DNA of 36,170 nt from an uncultured Verrucomicrobia subdivision 3 bacterium (lineage in GTDB: Bacteria; Verrucomicrobiota; Verrucomicrobiae; Limisphaerales; UBA11358): positions 1 to 36,170 of the forward strand of contig CAINDH010000152.1 of assembly GCA_903847285.1 (NCBI GenBank). The letters are read 5' to 3'. The first letter of the stretch is position 1; every line of letters begins with the position of its first letter. Shown here piece after piece: positions 24,279-32,669 of the stretch. The notes beneath the pieces are model-generated. The model was given only the letters and a program-made list of their open reading frames with translations. It was not told where the DNA came from and made no database searches. The translations under genes and the position numbers were made by a program.

Positions 24279-24692
24279 ATGACCCTCGCGGAAAAACAAA
24301 GCCAGCTCACCGCCGAATTGTCCGCCTTGAAGAACGGACAAGACCGCCTCGCGTTCCTCGTTGAATGCGCTAAAAAAATTCCATCGCTCGCAGCGGAGTT
24401 GCGCGTGGACGCAAACCTGATTCCCGGCTGCCTCGCCAAGCTGTGGTTCGTTCCAGTATTTCGGGATGGCAACTGTTTCTTCGCCTGCGATTCCGATTCG
24501 CTCATCGTCAAAGCCATCGCGGGACTGCTCTGCGAATTCTACAGCGGCCAAGCGCCCGCCGAGATTCTCGCGCACGATCCAAAATTTCTCGCACCGCTCG
24601 GCATCACCCAGCACCTCACGCCCAATCGCCGCAACGCGCTGGGCAAGGTCTGGGAGCGTATCCAGCATTTCGCCGAGACCCATGTGAAATGA
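24279..24692 (+). CDS. sufE: SufE-family sulfur transfer protein
   Basis: 137 aa, the full length of SufE. The conserved sulfur-accepting Cys51 is in ANLIPGCLAKLW, followed by the family pattern of DSDSLIVKAIAGLLCEFYSG and FLAPLGITQHLTPNRRNAL. SufE takes persulfide sulfur from the cysteine desulfurase SufS and passes it to the SufBCD scaffold for Fe-S cluster assembly. No other suf gene is in the window. The stop overlaps the tatD ATG by four bases. Confidence 0.93.
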   Translation: MTLAEKQSQLTAELSALKNGQDRLAFLVECAKKIPSLAAELRVDANLIPGCLAKLWFVPVFRDGNCFFACDSDSLIVKAIAGLLCEFYSGQAPAEILAHDPKFLAPLGITQHLTPNRRNALGKVWERIQHFAETHVK

Positions 24693-25489
24693 GGTTTTAC
24701 GACGCGCACAATCATTTGCAGGATGATCGTTTCGCCGGTCGCCAAAGCGAACTGCTCGACGCGTGTGAAAAATCCGGCATCGCCCGCATGGTCGTGAACG
24801 GTGCGTGTGAATCCGACTGGCTGCAAGTCCTCGCGCTGGCACGGGAAAATAAAATGGTGCTGCCCAGCTTCGGTTATCATCCGTGGTATCTCGCCGAACG
24901 CACACCGGACTGGCAAAGGAATCTGAAAAAGTTTCTCGACGAGGTTCCCAGCGCCGTCGGTGAGATTGGTTTAGATCGCTGGAAGCCGGGCTTGCGTTAT
25001 GAAGGGCAGGAGGAAGTTTTCCTCGCGCAGTTGCAAATCGCCGCTGAAAGAAATTTGCCCGTGAGCATCCACTGCTTGCAGGCGTGGGGACGCATGCACG
25101 AACTGCTCCAAACCAATCCGCGTCCGGCACGCGGCTGCGTGCTGCACAGCTATGGCGGTCCGGCGGAGATGATTCCCGCGTTCACCAAACTCGGCGCGTA
25201 TTTCAGTTTCCCCGGTTACTTTTTGCAGGAACGTAAACTGAAGCAGCGTGAGACGTTCAAACAAGTTCCCGCTGACCGGTTGCTTATCGAGACCGACTCG
25301 CCCGACCAACATCTGCCGCCGGAGAAAATTCTGTATCCGCACGCCGCCGCCGATGGTTCGCCGCTGAATCATCCGGGCAATCTCCCCGCCGTTTATTCCG
25401 GGCTGGCGGAATTGCTCGGAGAAAAACTGGAACCACTGACCGCGCGCGTGGGAGAAAATTTCCGGCGAGTGTTTGGCGGAATCGGGTAG
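24689..25489 (+). CDS. tatD: TatD-family metal-dependent hydrolase
   Basis: 266 aa from ATG at 24689, overlapping the sufE stop (ATGA); a longer frame from 24443 lies over sufE and is not real. Metal ligands of the TIM-barrel TatD fold are visible: HNH in DAHNHLQDD, Glu in VGEIGLDRW, His in SIHCLQAW and a later His in LHSYGG, and Asp in IETDSPDQ. TatD enzymes are DNases or D-aminoacyl-tRNA/3'-exonuclease-type hydrolases. The C-terminal residues and stop codon come from a palindromic repeat (25485-25560). Confidence 0.92.
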   Translation: MRFYDAHNHLQDDRFAGRQSELLDACEKSGIARMVVNGACESDWLQVLALARENKMVLPSFGYHPWYLAERTPDWQRNLKKFLDEVPSAVGEIGLDRWKPGLRYEGQEEVFLAQLQIAAERNLPVSIHCLQAWGRMHELLQTNPRPARGCVLHSYGGPAEMIPAFTKLGAYFSFPGYFLQERKLKQRETFKQVPADRLLIETDSPDQHLPPEKILYPHAAADGSPLNHPGNLPAVYSGLAELLGEKLEPLTARVGENFRRVFGGIG

Positions 25490-25560
25490 GGCGCGCAGTC
25501 CTCTGCGCACCGCCTATTTGCAAAGACGTGTCCAGCGGTCAGAGGACTGACTACCCTACC
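25485..25560. repeat. Palindromic repeat element between convergent tatD and tcdA
   Basis: About 76 bases of imperfect inverted repeat. GGTAGGG (25485-25491) pairs with CCCTACC (25554-25560), CAGTCCTCTG (25496-25505) with CAGAGGACTG (25540-25549), and CCGC (25510-25513) with GCGG (25535-25538). The TatD TAG (25487-25489) and the TcdA TAG (25558-25556, minus strand) both lie in the outer arms. I associate this REP-like sequence with Verrucomicrobiota genomes. Confidence 0.85.
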
Positions 25561-26329
25561 GTTCCACAATTTTCCGCACGGCAAATCCTGCCGCCGCGAA
25601 ACCGAACGCGCCCGTCACAAACGTCGCTGAGCCGAGGCCGCCGTTGCAGTTCAGCCGCGCGCCGTCCTCGGCGGCTGAGCGCATTTCGCACACGGAGCCG
25701 TCGGCTTGCGGGAACACGGCGCGCTCCACCGAATACACGCAAGGCACGTCCATGGCCGATTGACCGGCGGGATAACCATGTTCCGTCCGCAACCGCCGAC
25801 GCACTTCGGACAGTAACTTGTCGTGGCTGGCCTTGGATAGATCGCCGACGCGCACGGAAGTGAGTTCACGCCGCCCCCCCGCGCCGCCACAGGCGATGAC
25901 AGGAATTTTTTCCTCACGACAACGCACCAGCAGTAAAACTTTGTTCGTGACGTCGTCAATGGCGTCGAGGATAAAATCAAATTTTGGCGCAAGTAATTCC
26001 TCGACGGTCTGTTCGTTGAAAAATTTCTGCTCCGTCGTCACGCGGCATTCAGGATTGATGGCGCGGATGCGTTCGGCCATCGCCTCGACTTTCGCACGGC
26101 CAACCGTTTCGGTAAGCGCGTGCAGCTGGCGGTTGATGTTCGTCACGCAGACTTCGTCCAAATCCACGAGCGTGAGCGCTCCGACGCCGGAACGGGCGAG
26201 CGCTTCCGCCGCCCAAGTCCCCACGCCCCCGATGCCGACGACGCCAACATGTGCCGCGCGCAATTTTACCAAGCCCGCCTGGCCATAAAGCCGCGCGATG
26301 CCGCCGAATCTGGTTTCAAAATTACTCAT
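25556..26329 (-). CDS. tcdA: tRNA threonylcarbamoyladenosine dehydratase (ThiF/E1-like)
   Basis: 257 aa from ATG at 26329; ATG at 26338 three codons earlier is possible, and the far upstream start at 26395 would run through a repeat. It has the E1-like ATP-binding GIGGVGTWAAEALARSGVG, then LVDLDEVCVTNINRQLHA and DAIDDVTNK, and the TcdA-type GGAGGRRELTSVRVGDLSK, with VPCVYSVERAVFPQ near the C-terminus. TcdA cyclises t6A at position 37 of ANN-decoding tRNAs to ct6A using ATP. The window also has tsaE and tsaB for the preceding t6A step, though 5 kb away. The C-terminal stop lies in a palindrome. Confidence 0.94.
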   Translation of the reverse strand: MSNFETRFGGIARLYGQAGLVKLRAAHVGVVGIGGVGTWAAEALARSGVGALTLVDLDEVCVTNINRQLHALTETVGRAKVEAMAERIRAINPECRVTTEQKFFNEQTVEELLAPKFDFILDAIDDVTNKVLLLVRCREEKIPVIACGGAGGRRELTSVRVGDLSKASHDKLLSEVRRRLRTEHGYPAGQSAMDVPCVYSVERAVFPQADGSVCEMRSAAEDGARLNCNGGLGSATFVTGAFGFAAAGFAVRKIVER

Positions 26330-26342
26330 TCCGCGCATAAAT

Positions 26343-26460
26343 TTTAACCGCGAAATACACGAAATACACGAACAGAAAAATGGATTTGTAGGCAACGAGG
26401 TGACGAGTCCGGGTTTATGGCAAACGAGTCCTCACGGCGTCGCCTTCAAAGTCTCTGGGC
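26343..26460. repeat. Intergenic repeat cluster upstream of tcdA
   Basis: A tandem nonamer CGAAATACA (26351-26359, 26360-26368, with a further partial copy) in TTAACCGCGAAATACACG context, followed by an imperfect palindrome (about 26386-26456; GGCAACGAGGTGACGAGTC facing GAGTCCTCACGGCGTCGCC). The 214-base gap 26330-26543 has no credible gene. The first motif also lies in the tcdA promoter region. Confidence 0.6.
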
Positions 26461-26509
26461 TGCGTGCCAACACACGCTGAATAGGCGAAATTTTCGATAA
26501 TTCCGCGCC

Positions 26510-26538
26510 TTGTCTTTTTCTCACCGCGCGCGAAGATT
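26510..26538 (+). promoter_or_regulatory. Candidate promoter giving a near-leaderless mRNA
   Basis: TTGTCT (26510-26515), a 17-base spacer and AAGATT (26533-26538, weak), five bases before the ATG at 26544. No Shine-Dalgarno sequence precedes the ATG. Confidence 0.3.
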
Positions 26539-26543
26539 GCCTC

Positions 26544-27662
26544 ATGAAAACGAACGTCTTGCATCGCTACACCGGCGAGGTGGTTTATCTCTACGCGTTC
26601 GATGTGGCCTACGACACGGCGCGCAAACCGATCCGCGAATTGCTGGGCCAGCCCGTCGCGCAGTTTGCCGTGGACGCCTCCAAGCGCAGCCCGCGCCAGT
26701 TATTTTTTTACAAGCCGCAGATGATCCGCCTGCCGCCGATGGAACGCATCGGGCCGCGCGGCGCGGTGCGCGTGGAGCGCGTCATCAAGCTGCTGCCCGT
26801 CGGCGCGATCAGCATTTCCGTGCGCGTGCCGTTCACGGTGGATCACGTCGAGGAACTCGTCACATTTCATGATTTGCAATTCAGCAACGGCTCGCTGCAC
26901 GATGAAATCCGCCAGCTCGCGCAGGAAGTTGTCGCCGAATTGCGCGGGCATCTCATCCGTCCGCATCCGCAACTCACCGAGGAAGAAGCCTACACGGTTT
27001 TTTGTCTCGCCGCGCCGGTGTTGAATTCAGACAACGCGCCGATGAATGCCGAGCAATGGTTTCACACGCACCGCCGGCAAGTCGCCGCGCTGCTCACGCA
27101 AGAAGAAGAACCGGAACGCCTCTCCAAACAGGAAGCCGAGGAATCCACTGCGCGCTACTTAAGCTATTATGAGGACGACATCGCCGTGGTGGACTGGGAC
27201 GCCGCGCTGCTAGTGGACGCGCCGCAGGATTTTGACGAGACGCTCTACATCCTGGAACTCGCGAATCTCCAACTCGCCGAACTCGAAGCCTACGACCGTC
27301 TGCTCGACGAGGCGCTGCTGCGTTCCTATCGCGATCTTGGTGAACGCCCGCTGCGCTCGCGTTCCGACACGCTGCGCGAACTGCGCGAAATCCGCATTGA
27401 CCTCGCGCGCTTCAATGACGAACTCTCGAACATCACCAAATTTTTCGGCGACTGGCACCTCGCGCGCATCTACGAAAAAATTTCGTCGCGCTTCCACCTC
27501 ACCGAATGGCACCGCACCGTGGATGGAAAATTAAAAACGCTCGATGAGCTTTACGGAATTCTCAAACAAGACCAGAACCACCGCGTGATGCTCTGGCTGG
27601 AAATCGGCATCGTGCTGCTGTTCGTGATTGATCTGGTGATTCTGGTGATGGGGTTGAAGTAA
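26544..27662 (+). CDS. Unrecognised protein with C-terminal membrane anchor, possibly DUF155/RMD1-like
   Basis: 372 aa. Residues 1-120 form a mixed alpha/beta region starting YTGEVVYLYAFDVAYDT. The middle is acidic and helical (EEEPERLSKQEAEESTARYL, then YYEDDIAVVDWDAALLVDAP). Residues about 230-350 are long amphipathic helices, and residues about 352-371 (LEIGIVLLFVIDLVILVMGL) form a single C-terminal membrane helix. The order of a D/A-x-LL-V-D strand, helical pair and C-terminal anchor resembles RMD1/DUF155 proteins; this is inference from layout only. It converges with the DUF255 gene with one base between stops. Function unknown. Confidence 0.8.
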   Translation: MKTNVLHRYTGEVVYLYAFDVAYDTARKPIRELLGQPVAQFAVDASKRSPRQLFFYKPQMIRLPPMERIGPRGAVRVERVIKLLPVGAISISVRVPFTVDHVEELVTFHDLQFSNGSLHDEIRQLAQEVVAELRGHLIRPHPQLTEEEAYTVFCLAAPVLNSDNAPMNAEQWFHTHRRQVAALLTQEEEPERLSKQEAEESTARYLSYYEDDIAVVDWDAALLVDAPQDFDETLYILELANLQLAELEAYDRLLDEALLRSYRDLGERPLRSRSDTLRELREIRIDLARFNDELSNITKFFGDWHLARIYEKISSRFHLTEWHRTVDGKLKTLDELYGILKQDQNHRVMLWLEIGIVLLFVIDLVILVMGLK

Positions 27663-27663
27663 A

Positions 27664-29778
27664 TCAGGGTAACAATTCTCTCACCTTGGCCGCGGCGCTC
27701 GTCGGCAACTGGCACGCATTTCCAACGCAGACAAAAACGGTGGCTTCATTTTGCGCCGTCAACGTTTTGGCGAACGGTTCAACCGCGCCGGTGGTGCCGA
27801 GAACGATTTTGTTCGGCTGATAGACCGAGTGCGCGGCCCGGAGAAGGTTTTGAAATTCAGCCGCTTCATTTTTCCCGGAGATGACGACGCGGCGCGGTTC
27901 ATCCAGCCAGAAATCCAGTGCGTGCAGCATGAACGCGAGCGCAGCCGGCTGTGATTGCAAACGCGCGGCGGCGAGTTGCAGCGTTCCTTCGGCTGCTTCG
28001 GTATATTTGTGGTCGCCGGTGATTTTGCCGAGCTTCAGCAACGCGAGTGTGGCAACGGAATTGCCGCTTGGCTCCGCGCCATCGTAATCGTCCTTCACGC
28101 GCAGGATCAAATCATTCGTGTCGGCGGGACTTTGCCAAAAACCGCCGTTCGCGGGGTCGTAAAATTTGACCAGCATCCCGTAGGCAAGTTCGCAGGCGAA
28201 ATCCAGATACTTCGGCTCCAGCGTGGCTTCGTAAAGTTCGATCACGCCGGAAAGTTGAAATGCGTAAGCCTCAAGCAATTGAACAAAGTCGCGCTCGCCA
28301 TCGCGCCAGCGGTGGAAAAGGGTTTTGGATTTCTCATCCCAAAGTTTTTCGCGGATAAATTGCAAATTCTTCTCCGCTGCCGCGCGATATCTTTCCCCAC
28401 CCAAAACGGCGGACGCGCGGGCGAATGCGCCCAACATCAGGCCGTTCCACGAGGCAAGAATCTTATCGTCGAGATGCGGGCGAATGCGCGTGGCGCGGAC
28501 AGCGAGCATTTTGGCTTTAGCGGAGGCGAGGAGGTTTTCATCTTGGTAGCAGCCGACGTGATTCGGCTCATTCTGCCCCGCAACCGCATGGAAAATTTGA
28601 GCGGACTCACGTCCGCTGCTACGAATCGGGTTGACGACGCTCAACACATTCAAGCCCGGCAATGGATCCGGATGGCTGTGATCCACGAAGTTGCCCTGCT
28701 TGGTGATGCCGAAATGATTTGTGGCGACGATGAATTCTTCCGGCGAGAGCAGCTTGGAAAGTTCGTCGTGCGTCCAGCAGTAGAATTTTCCTTCCTGACC
28801 TTCGCTGTCGGCATCTTCCGCTGAATAAAATCCGCCGTCAGGATGCGTCATGTCGCGCAAGACATAATCCAATATGTCGCGGACAACATCAGCGTGCCGT
28901 GCGTCGCCGGCAATGAGAAATGCGTCGAGGTAAAGCTGCGCCAGCTGTGCATTGTCGTAGAGCATCTTTTCGAAATGGGGCACCAGCCATTCGGCGTCCA
29001 CGGCGTAGCGCGCAAAGCCGCCGCCGAGCTGGTCGTGAATGCCGCCCGCCGCCATCTTGTCGCAGGTGCGTAAAACCATCTGGGTAGCCGCGTCATCGCG
29101 AAAACGTTTCGCGGCGCGTAACACGAGCGAGGGGATGCTCGGCTGTGGAAATTTCGGGGCGCCACCGAAACCGGCGTTCGCCGGGTCGTAGGCTTCCTTG
29201 AAATTTTCCAATGCGTTTCGCAGAACGTTGGGCGTGAGCGGAGAATTTTCCTTCACGTCGCGCGCCGTGATAAGTTCGAGACGCGTGTGTAATTCGTCAG
29301 CGCTCCCGCTAATCTCTAGACGACGCTCGTGCCAAACCTGCGAGATTTGCTGGAGCAAACTCAAAAAGCTCGGACGACCGTGGCGGTTATCCGGCGGAAA
29401 ATAGGTTCCGCCGAAAAATGGTTTTAGTTCCGGCGTTAGGAAAACATTCAACGGCCAGCCGCCGCTGCCGGTGGTGGACTGCACGAAGGTCATGTAAATC
29501 TTGTCCACGTCCGGGCGCTCCTCACGGTCTACCTTGATGCTGACGAAATGTTCGCGCAGATAATTCCCGACGCGTTCATCCTCAAAACTTTCGCGTTCCA
29601 TGACGTGACACCAGTGGCAGGTTGAGTAACCGATGCTCAACAGAATGGGTTTATCTTCAGCGCGTGCCTTGGCGAAAGCCGCATCACCCCACGCGAACCA
29701 GTCCACGGGATTATGCGCGTGCTGGAGGAGATAGGGCGACTTTTCCTTGGCGAGCGAGTTGGTGTGCTTGTGCGTCAC
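27664..29778 (-). CDS. DUF255/YyaL-type thioredoxin-fold protein (SPATA20-like)
   Basis: 704 aa. Residues 1-165 form the DUF255 thioredoxin-like domain with [14 protein letters not shown] and the C-x-x-C pair in STCHWCHVM (Cys54, Cys57). Residues about 200-700 are an (alpha/alpha)6-type region with [36 protein letters not shown] and [16 protein letters not shown]. Function in bacteria is not established. An insertion of about 25 residues near residues 380-410 coincides with a short palindrome in the DNA. The start is GTG at 29778, with no Shine-Dalgarno sequence and a possible TTAAAC box seven bases upstream. Confidence 0.9.
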   Translation of the reverse strand: MTHKHTNSLAKEKSPYLLQHAHNPVDWFAWGDAAFAKARAEDKPILLSIGYSTCHWCHVMERESFEDERVGNYLREHFVSIKVDREERPDVDKIYMTFVQSTTGSGGWPLNVFLTPELKPFFGGTYFPPDNRHGRPSFLSLLQQISQVWHERRLEISGSADELHTRLELITARDVKENSPLTPNVLRNALENFKEAYDPANAGFGGAPKFPQPSIPSLVLRAAKRFRDDAATQMVLRTCDKMAAGGIHDQLGGGFARYAVDAEWLVPHFEKMLYDNAQLAQLYLDAFLIAGDARHADVVRDILDYVLRDMTHPDGGFYSAEDADSEGQEGKFYCWTHDELSKLLSPEEFIVATNHFGITKQGNFVDHSHPDPLPGLNVLSVVNPIRSSGRESAQIFHAVAGQNEPNHVGCYQDENLLASAKAKMLAVRATRIRPHLDDKILASWNGLMLGAFARASAVLGGERYRAAAEKNLQFIREKLWDEKSKTLFHRWRDGERDFVQLLEAYAFQLSGVIELYEATLEPKYLDFACELAYGMLVKFYDPANGGFWQSPADTNDLILRVKDDYDGAEPSGNSVATLALLKLGKITGDHKYTEAAEGTLQLAAARLQSQPAALAFMLHALDFWLDEPRRVVISGKNEAAEFQNLLRAAHSVYQPNKIVLGTTGAVEPFAKTLTAQNEATVFVCVGNACQLPTSAAAKVRELLP
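28600..28617. repeat. Short palindromic repeat inside the DUF255 gene
   Basis: AGCGGAC and GTCCGCT (seven-base stem, loop TCAC), flanked by GCTAC and AAATTTTC-type sequence. I associate GTAGCAGCGGACGTGAGTCC with a dispersed repeat in Verrucomicrobiota. It is translated in frame within the DUF255 protein. Confidence 0.65.
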
Positions 29779-29842
29779 CCGGGAGGTTTAACAGGATTTC
29801 AGTCGATTAAAAACGGCAAAAATTGAAATCGTCTCATGGGTA

Positions 29843-30598
29843 TTGCTCGGCTACGCTGGCGGCGTGTTGTGGAAAAAAACATGGCAGCCGGACGTGGTGC
29901 TGATGCTGGCAGGCGGCATCGTGCTGGCGTTTTTTTTCACCAGCCTCTTGGCAGAATTGCTGCGCCATTTTAGTGTGGCGGGGTTTGTGAAAACAAATGA
30001 ACCAGGGAGCGTGCTATTTGCCACGCTCGGGTTCCACGGCGCAGCCATCGTGGCGGCGCTGGTGTTTCTGAAGCTGCACGCAGTAGGCTGGCGCGAGGTG
30101 CTGGGACTTGGTCAAACTCGATGGAAACTTCATCTGATCTTCGCCGCCGTTCTATTGGCGGCAGCAGTCCCGGTGATGGTTGATTTGAAATTCATTTCCG
30201 AAATGGCGCTGGAAAAATTGGGCTGGGCGACGAATGACCAACTCGCGGTGGAAATGTTTCTTGCCGTGAAATCCGGCTGGCTGCGTGTCTATCTCGCAAT
30301 CTTTGCCGTGGTGATTGCGCCGGTGGCGGAGGAATTTATTTTTCGCGGGCTGTTGTTTTCTGCTGCCAAAAAAATGGGCTGGCCGAGGTTGGGCGGAGTC
30401 GTCGCCAGCCTGCTGTTCGCAGCCATCCACGTGAACGCGCCGACGTTTCTGCCGCTGTTTGTTTTTGCGCTAGCGCTGACTTGGATGTATGAAGGAACTG
30501 AAGGTCTGCTTGCGCCGATACTGGCGCACAGCCTGTTCAACGCGGCGAATCTGGGGCTATTGCTGCTCGCTGAAAAACTTGGGCTGCCACACTCATGA
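29843..30598 (+). CDS. CPBP-family intramembrane metalloprotease
   Basis: About 251 aa with about seven hydrophobic segments. The Abi/CPBP motifs are EEFIFRGLLF (E-E-x3-R; motif 1), FAAIHVN (H-x3-N; motif 2) and AHSLFNAANL (motif 3 His-x3-Asn). Family members are membrane proteases like Rce1, or act in bacteriocin self-immunity; the substrate here is unknown. The start is uncertain: TTG at 29843 is listed, but the frame is open further upstream to 29792 with only rare-type starts, and an ATG at 29836 is out of frame. The stop overlaps thiL by four bases. Confidence 0.88.
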   Translation: MLGYAGGVLWKKTWQPDVVLMLAGGIVLAFFFTSLLAELLRHFSVAGFVKTNEPGSVLFATLGFHGAAIVAALVFLKLHAVGWREVLGLGQTRWKLHLIFAAVLLAAAVPVMVDLKFISEMALEKLGWATNDQLAVEMFLAVKSGWLRVYLAIFAVVIAPVAEEFIFRGLLFSAAKKMGWPRLGGVVASLLFAAIHVNAPTFLPLFVFALALTWMYEGTEGLLAPILAHSLFNAANLGLLLLAEKLGLPHS

Positions 30599-31527
30599 AT
30601 GAATTTGAACTCATCGCGCGCCTGAGCAAATCGCTGCCGACAAATGAAACCGTTGTGGCTGGCGTGGGCGACGACTGCGCGGTGCTGGACTTGGGCGTGC
30701 CGGATAAACTGATTTTGTTCAAGACGGACGCGGTCGTGGAAGGAATCCACTTCACCAAGGAAACGCCGCCGGGAAAAATCGGGCGCAAAGCGTTGGCGCG
30801 TTGTTTAAGCGACATCGCCGCGATGGCCGGCACACCGACGGCGGCGCTGGTGACGATTGCGCTGCCGAAAGATTTTGACGCGGACTTCGTGGCGAAAATT
30901 TATGACGGGCTGAATGCGCTTGCGGAAAAATACGGCGTGGCGATTGTCGGCGGCGAGACGACGACGAATCCCGAACGCATTTTGATTTCTATTTCACTGC
31001 TCGGAACCGTGCCGCGCGGAAAACAAGTTTTGCGGAACGGCGCGAAGGTGGGCGATGCGATTTTTGTGACCGGCGAACTCGGCGGGTCGCTTGCGGGCCG
31101 GCATCTGGACTTTGAGCCACGCCTCGAGGAGGCGCGCTGGCTGGCGGAACATTTTCACCTGCACGCGTTAATGGATTTAAGCGATGGGTTGGGCGGCGAT
31201 TTGCGGCACATCTTAAATGCCAGCAAAGTGGGCGCACAGATTTTGAAGTCGGCAGTTCCAGTCGCGCGCGCGGCGAAATTGCGGGCCAAGGAAAACTCCG
31301 CCGCCAAGCCGCCGTTCATCGCCGCGCTGACGGACGGCGAGGATTTTGAACTACTGTTCACGCTAGCGAGCAAGAGCGCCGTGAAACTGGTAGACGCCTG
31401 GAAGAAAAAGTTTCCTGAAGTGAAATTGAGCTGCATCGGAAAAATTGTGGCCGGCGAAGGTATTTCCATTCGCGACAAGATTGGCACGCATACTTTTAAC
31501 GCCCATGGCTACGCTCATTTCTCATAG
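30595..31527 (+). CDS. thiL: Thiamine-monophosphate kinase
   Basis: 310 aa. It phosphorylates thiamine monophosphate to thiamine diphosphate with ATP. It is of the PurM/ThiL superfamily: GVGDDCAVLD (metal-binding Asp pair), VEGIHF, KALARCLSDIAAMAG and VGGETTTNPERI are typical, and SDGLGGDLRHI is the later Asp/Gly-rich motif. The start is ATG at 30595, overlapping the CPBP stop (ATGA). No other thi genes are visible. It overlaps tsaE by 23 bases. Confidence 0.96.
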   Translation: MNEFELIARLSKSLPTNETVVAGVGDDCAVLDLGVPDKLILFKTDAVVEGIHFTKETPPGKIGRKALARCLSDIAAMAGTPTAALVTIALPKDFDADFVAKIYDGLNALAEKYGVAIVGGETTTNPERILISISLLGTVPRGKQVLRNGAKVGDAIFVTGELGGSLAGRHLDFEPRLEEARWLAEHFHLHALMDLSDGLGGDLRHILNASKVGAQILKSAVPVARAAKLRAKENSAAKPPFIAALTDGEDFELLFTLASKSAVKLVDAWKKKFPEVKLSCIGKIVAGEGISIRDKIGTHTFNAHGYAHFS

Positions 31528-31933
31528 TCCGGCGGAAACGGAATTGCTCGGAGAAACATTCGGGCGCGCAGCGGCGCGAGGAACAGTCGTGGCGTTGAGC
31601 GGCGATCTGGGCGCGGGAAAGACGCAATTCGTGCGCGGCGTGGCGCGCGGGTTAGGCTGCGTGGGGCGGGTGCATTCGCCGACGTTCACGCTGGTAAATG
31701 AATACGGCGGCGGGCGGTTGAAATTGTTTCACCTGGATTTGTATCGGCTGGAAACGGCGGAACAGATTTTGAGCGCGGGCATCGAAGAATATTTGTCGCC
31801 GGATGGAGTGAGCGTGGTGGAATGGGCCGAGAGAATTTACGATTTGCGATTTGCGATTTGCGATTTGAAGCAGGTAAGGATTGAAATCATCAGCGAGACG
31901 GAACGCAAAATTATTTACGACGACTTTATATGA
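31505..31933 (+). CDS. tsaE: tRNA t6A biosynthesis ATPase TsaE
   Basis: 142 aa from ATG at 31505, inside the end of thiL. P-loop SGDLGAGKTQFVRG, then the conserved HSPTFTLVNEY and LDLYRLE, and VEWAERI. TsaE is the ATPase that works with TsaB and TsaD to make N6-threonylcarbamoyladenosine on tRNA. After WAERI the residues YDLRFAICDLKQ come from a DNA heptamer array (31841-31867), where other TsaE have a variable loop. The stop overlaps the tsaB start by four bases. Confidence 0.94.
   Translation: MATLISHSPAETELLGETFGRAAARGTVVALSGDLGAGKTQFVRGVARGLGCVGRVHSPTFTLVNEYGGGRLKLFHLDLYRLETAEQILSAGIEEYLSPDGVSVVEWAERIYDLRFAICDLKQVRIEIISETERKIIYDDFI
31841..31867 (+). repeat. GATTTGC heptamer tandem array inside tsaE
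   Basis: GATTTGC repeated three times and a fourth copy lacking the last base (31841-31847, 31848-31854, 31855-31861, 31862-31867). As 27 bases it is a multiple of three and keeps the frame, encoding DLRFAICDL. Confidence 0.9.
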
Positions 31934-32547
31934 TGATGCTTGCGCTTGAATTCTCTTCCGACCGGCGGAGCGTGGCGCTGGCGCGCGGCGGCATGGTGCT
32001 CGCCGAGGCGGCGCAGCAGACGGGGTCGCGCGCAACGGATGCTCTCGGGTTGATTGAAAAAGTTTTGGCTGACGCAAAAGTGTTGCGGCAGGACATTGAC
32101 GTCATTGCGGTCGGGCTGGGCCCGGGCAGCTACACCGGAATTCGGGCGGCGATTGCGGTGGCGCAAGGCTGGCAGTTGGCACGCGGCGTGAAGCTGCTCG
32201 GCGTGAGCAGTGTGGCAGCGATGGCGGCACAAGCGCAGGCGGCGAACAGGTTTGGGCGCGTGAATCTGGCAGTGGATGCACAGCGCGGTGAATTTTATGT
32301 TGGAGTCTGGGAGCTTTCCGCCGATAGTCGGGTGGAGGTGTCGCCATTAAAAATTATCGCGGCGGCGGAAGTGGCGCAACGCAAGGCTGCTGGCGAAACC
32401 ATTCTTGGCACTGATTGTTTGCCGACGGCGGCGGCGGTGGCGCGGTTGGCGGCAGAACGGGGTGATTTTGTAGCGGGCGGAGATTTGCAGCCGATATATT
32501 TGCGAGAGACGGCTTTTGTGAAGACGCCGCCGATGCGCGCAAGTTGA
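31930..32547 (+). CDS. tsaB: tRNA t6A biosynthesis protein TsaB
   Basis: 205 aa. An ASKHA-fold paralogue of TsaD: LALEFSS start, GLGPGSYTGIR (hallmark), AVDAQRGEFYVGVWE and the late LQPIYLRE. It forms the TsaB-TsaD-TsaE complex for tRNA t6A37. ATG at 31930 overlaps tsaE (ATGA); the series CPBP-thiL-tsaE-tsaB is a four-gene overlapping unit. tsaD is not in the window. Confidence 0.94.
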   Translation: MMMLALEFSSDRRSVALARGGMVLAEAAQQTGSRATDALGLIEKVLADAKVLRQDIDVIAVGLGPGSYTGIRAAIAVAQGWQLARGVKLLGVSSVAAMAAQAQAANRFGRVNLAVDAQRGEFYVGVWELSADSRVEVSPLKIIAAAEVAQRKAAGETILGTDCLPTAAAVARLAAERGDFVAGGDLQPIYLRETAFVKTPPMRAS

Positions 32548-32669
32548 GCGGGAGGCGGACAGTTTTGCCAAAAATCGAGACGTAGGGCGGCATCGGACAA
32601 GGGGAAAGCCTGTGTTTTAGAGGCTTGGCATGGCAAATGGTGAATGATTTTCGGTTTTTTATTTCTGTC
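32548..32669 (+). other. 122-base gap before the pseudopilin operon
   Basis: No credible gene. It holds a weak hairpin (AAGCCT 32606-32611 and AGGCTT 32621-32626, nine-base loop) without a T-tail. TTG at 32625 and ATG at 32637 are in frame with the next gene but give leaders too long for a prepilin. Confidence 0.4.

Noticed and set aside
24443..24688. Long upstream extension of tatD
   Set aside because: It lies over sufE in another frame, lacks family similarity, and the ATG at 24689 gives the standard ATGA overlap.
23712..25130. Long 472-residue minus-strand open frame across 23712-25130
   Set aside because: It covers the disordered protein, sufE and tatD on the opposite strand, is Arg/Phe-rich shadow sequence and has no motif.
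29836..29970. ATG at 29836 as the start of the CPBP gene or of a small gene
   Set aside because: It is out of frame with the membrane protein and gives an Arg-rich peptide ending in about 45 codons with no family character.
31841..31867. CRISPR-like array
   Set aside because: Units are seven bases without spacers, in frame in tsaE; this is a simple tandem repeat.
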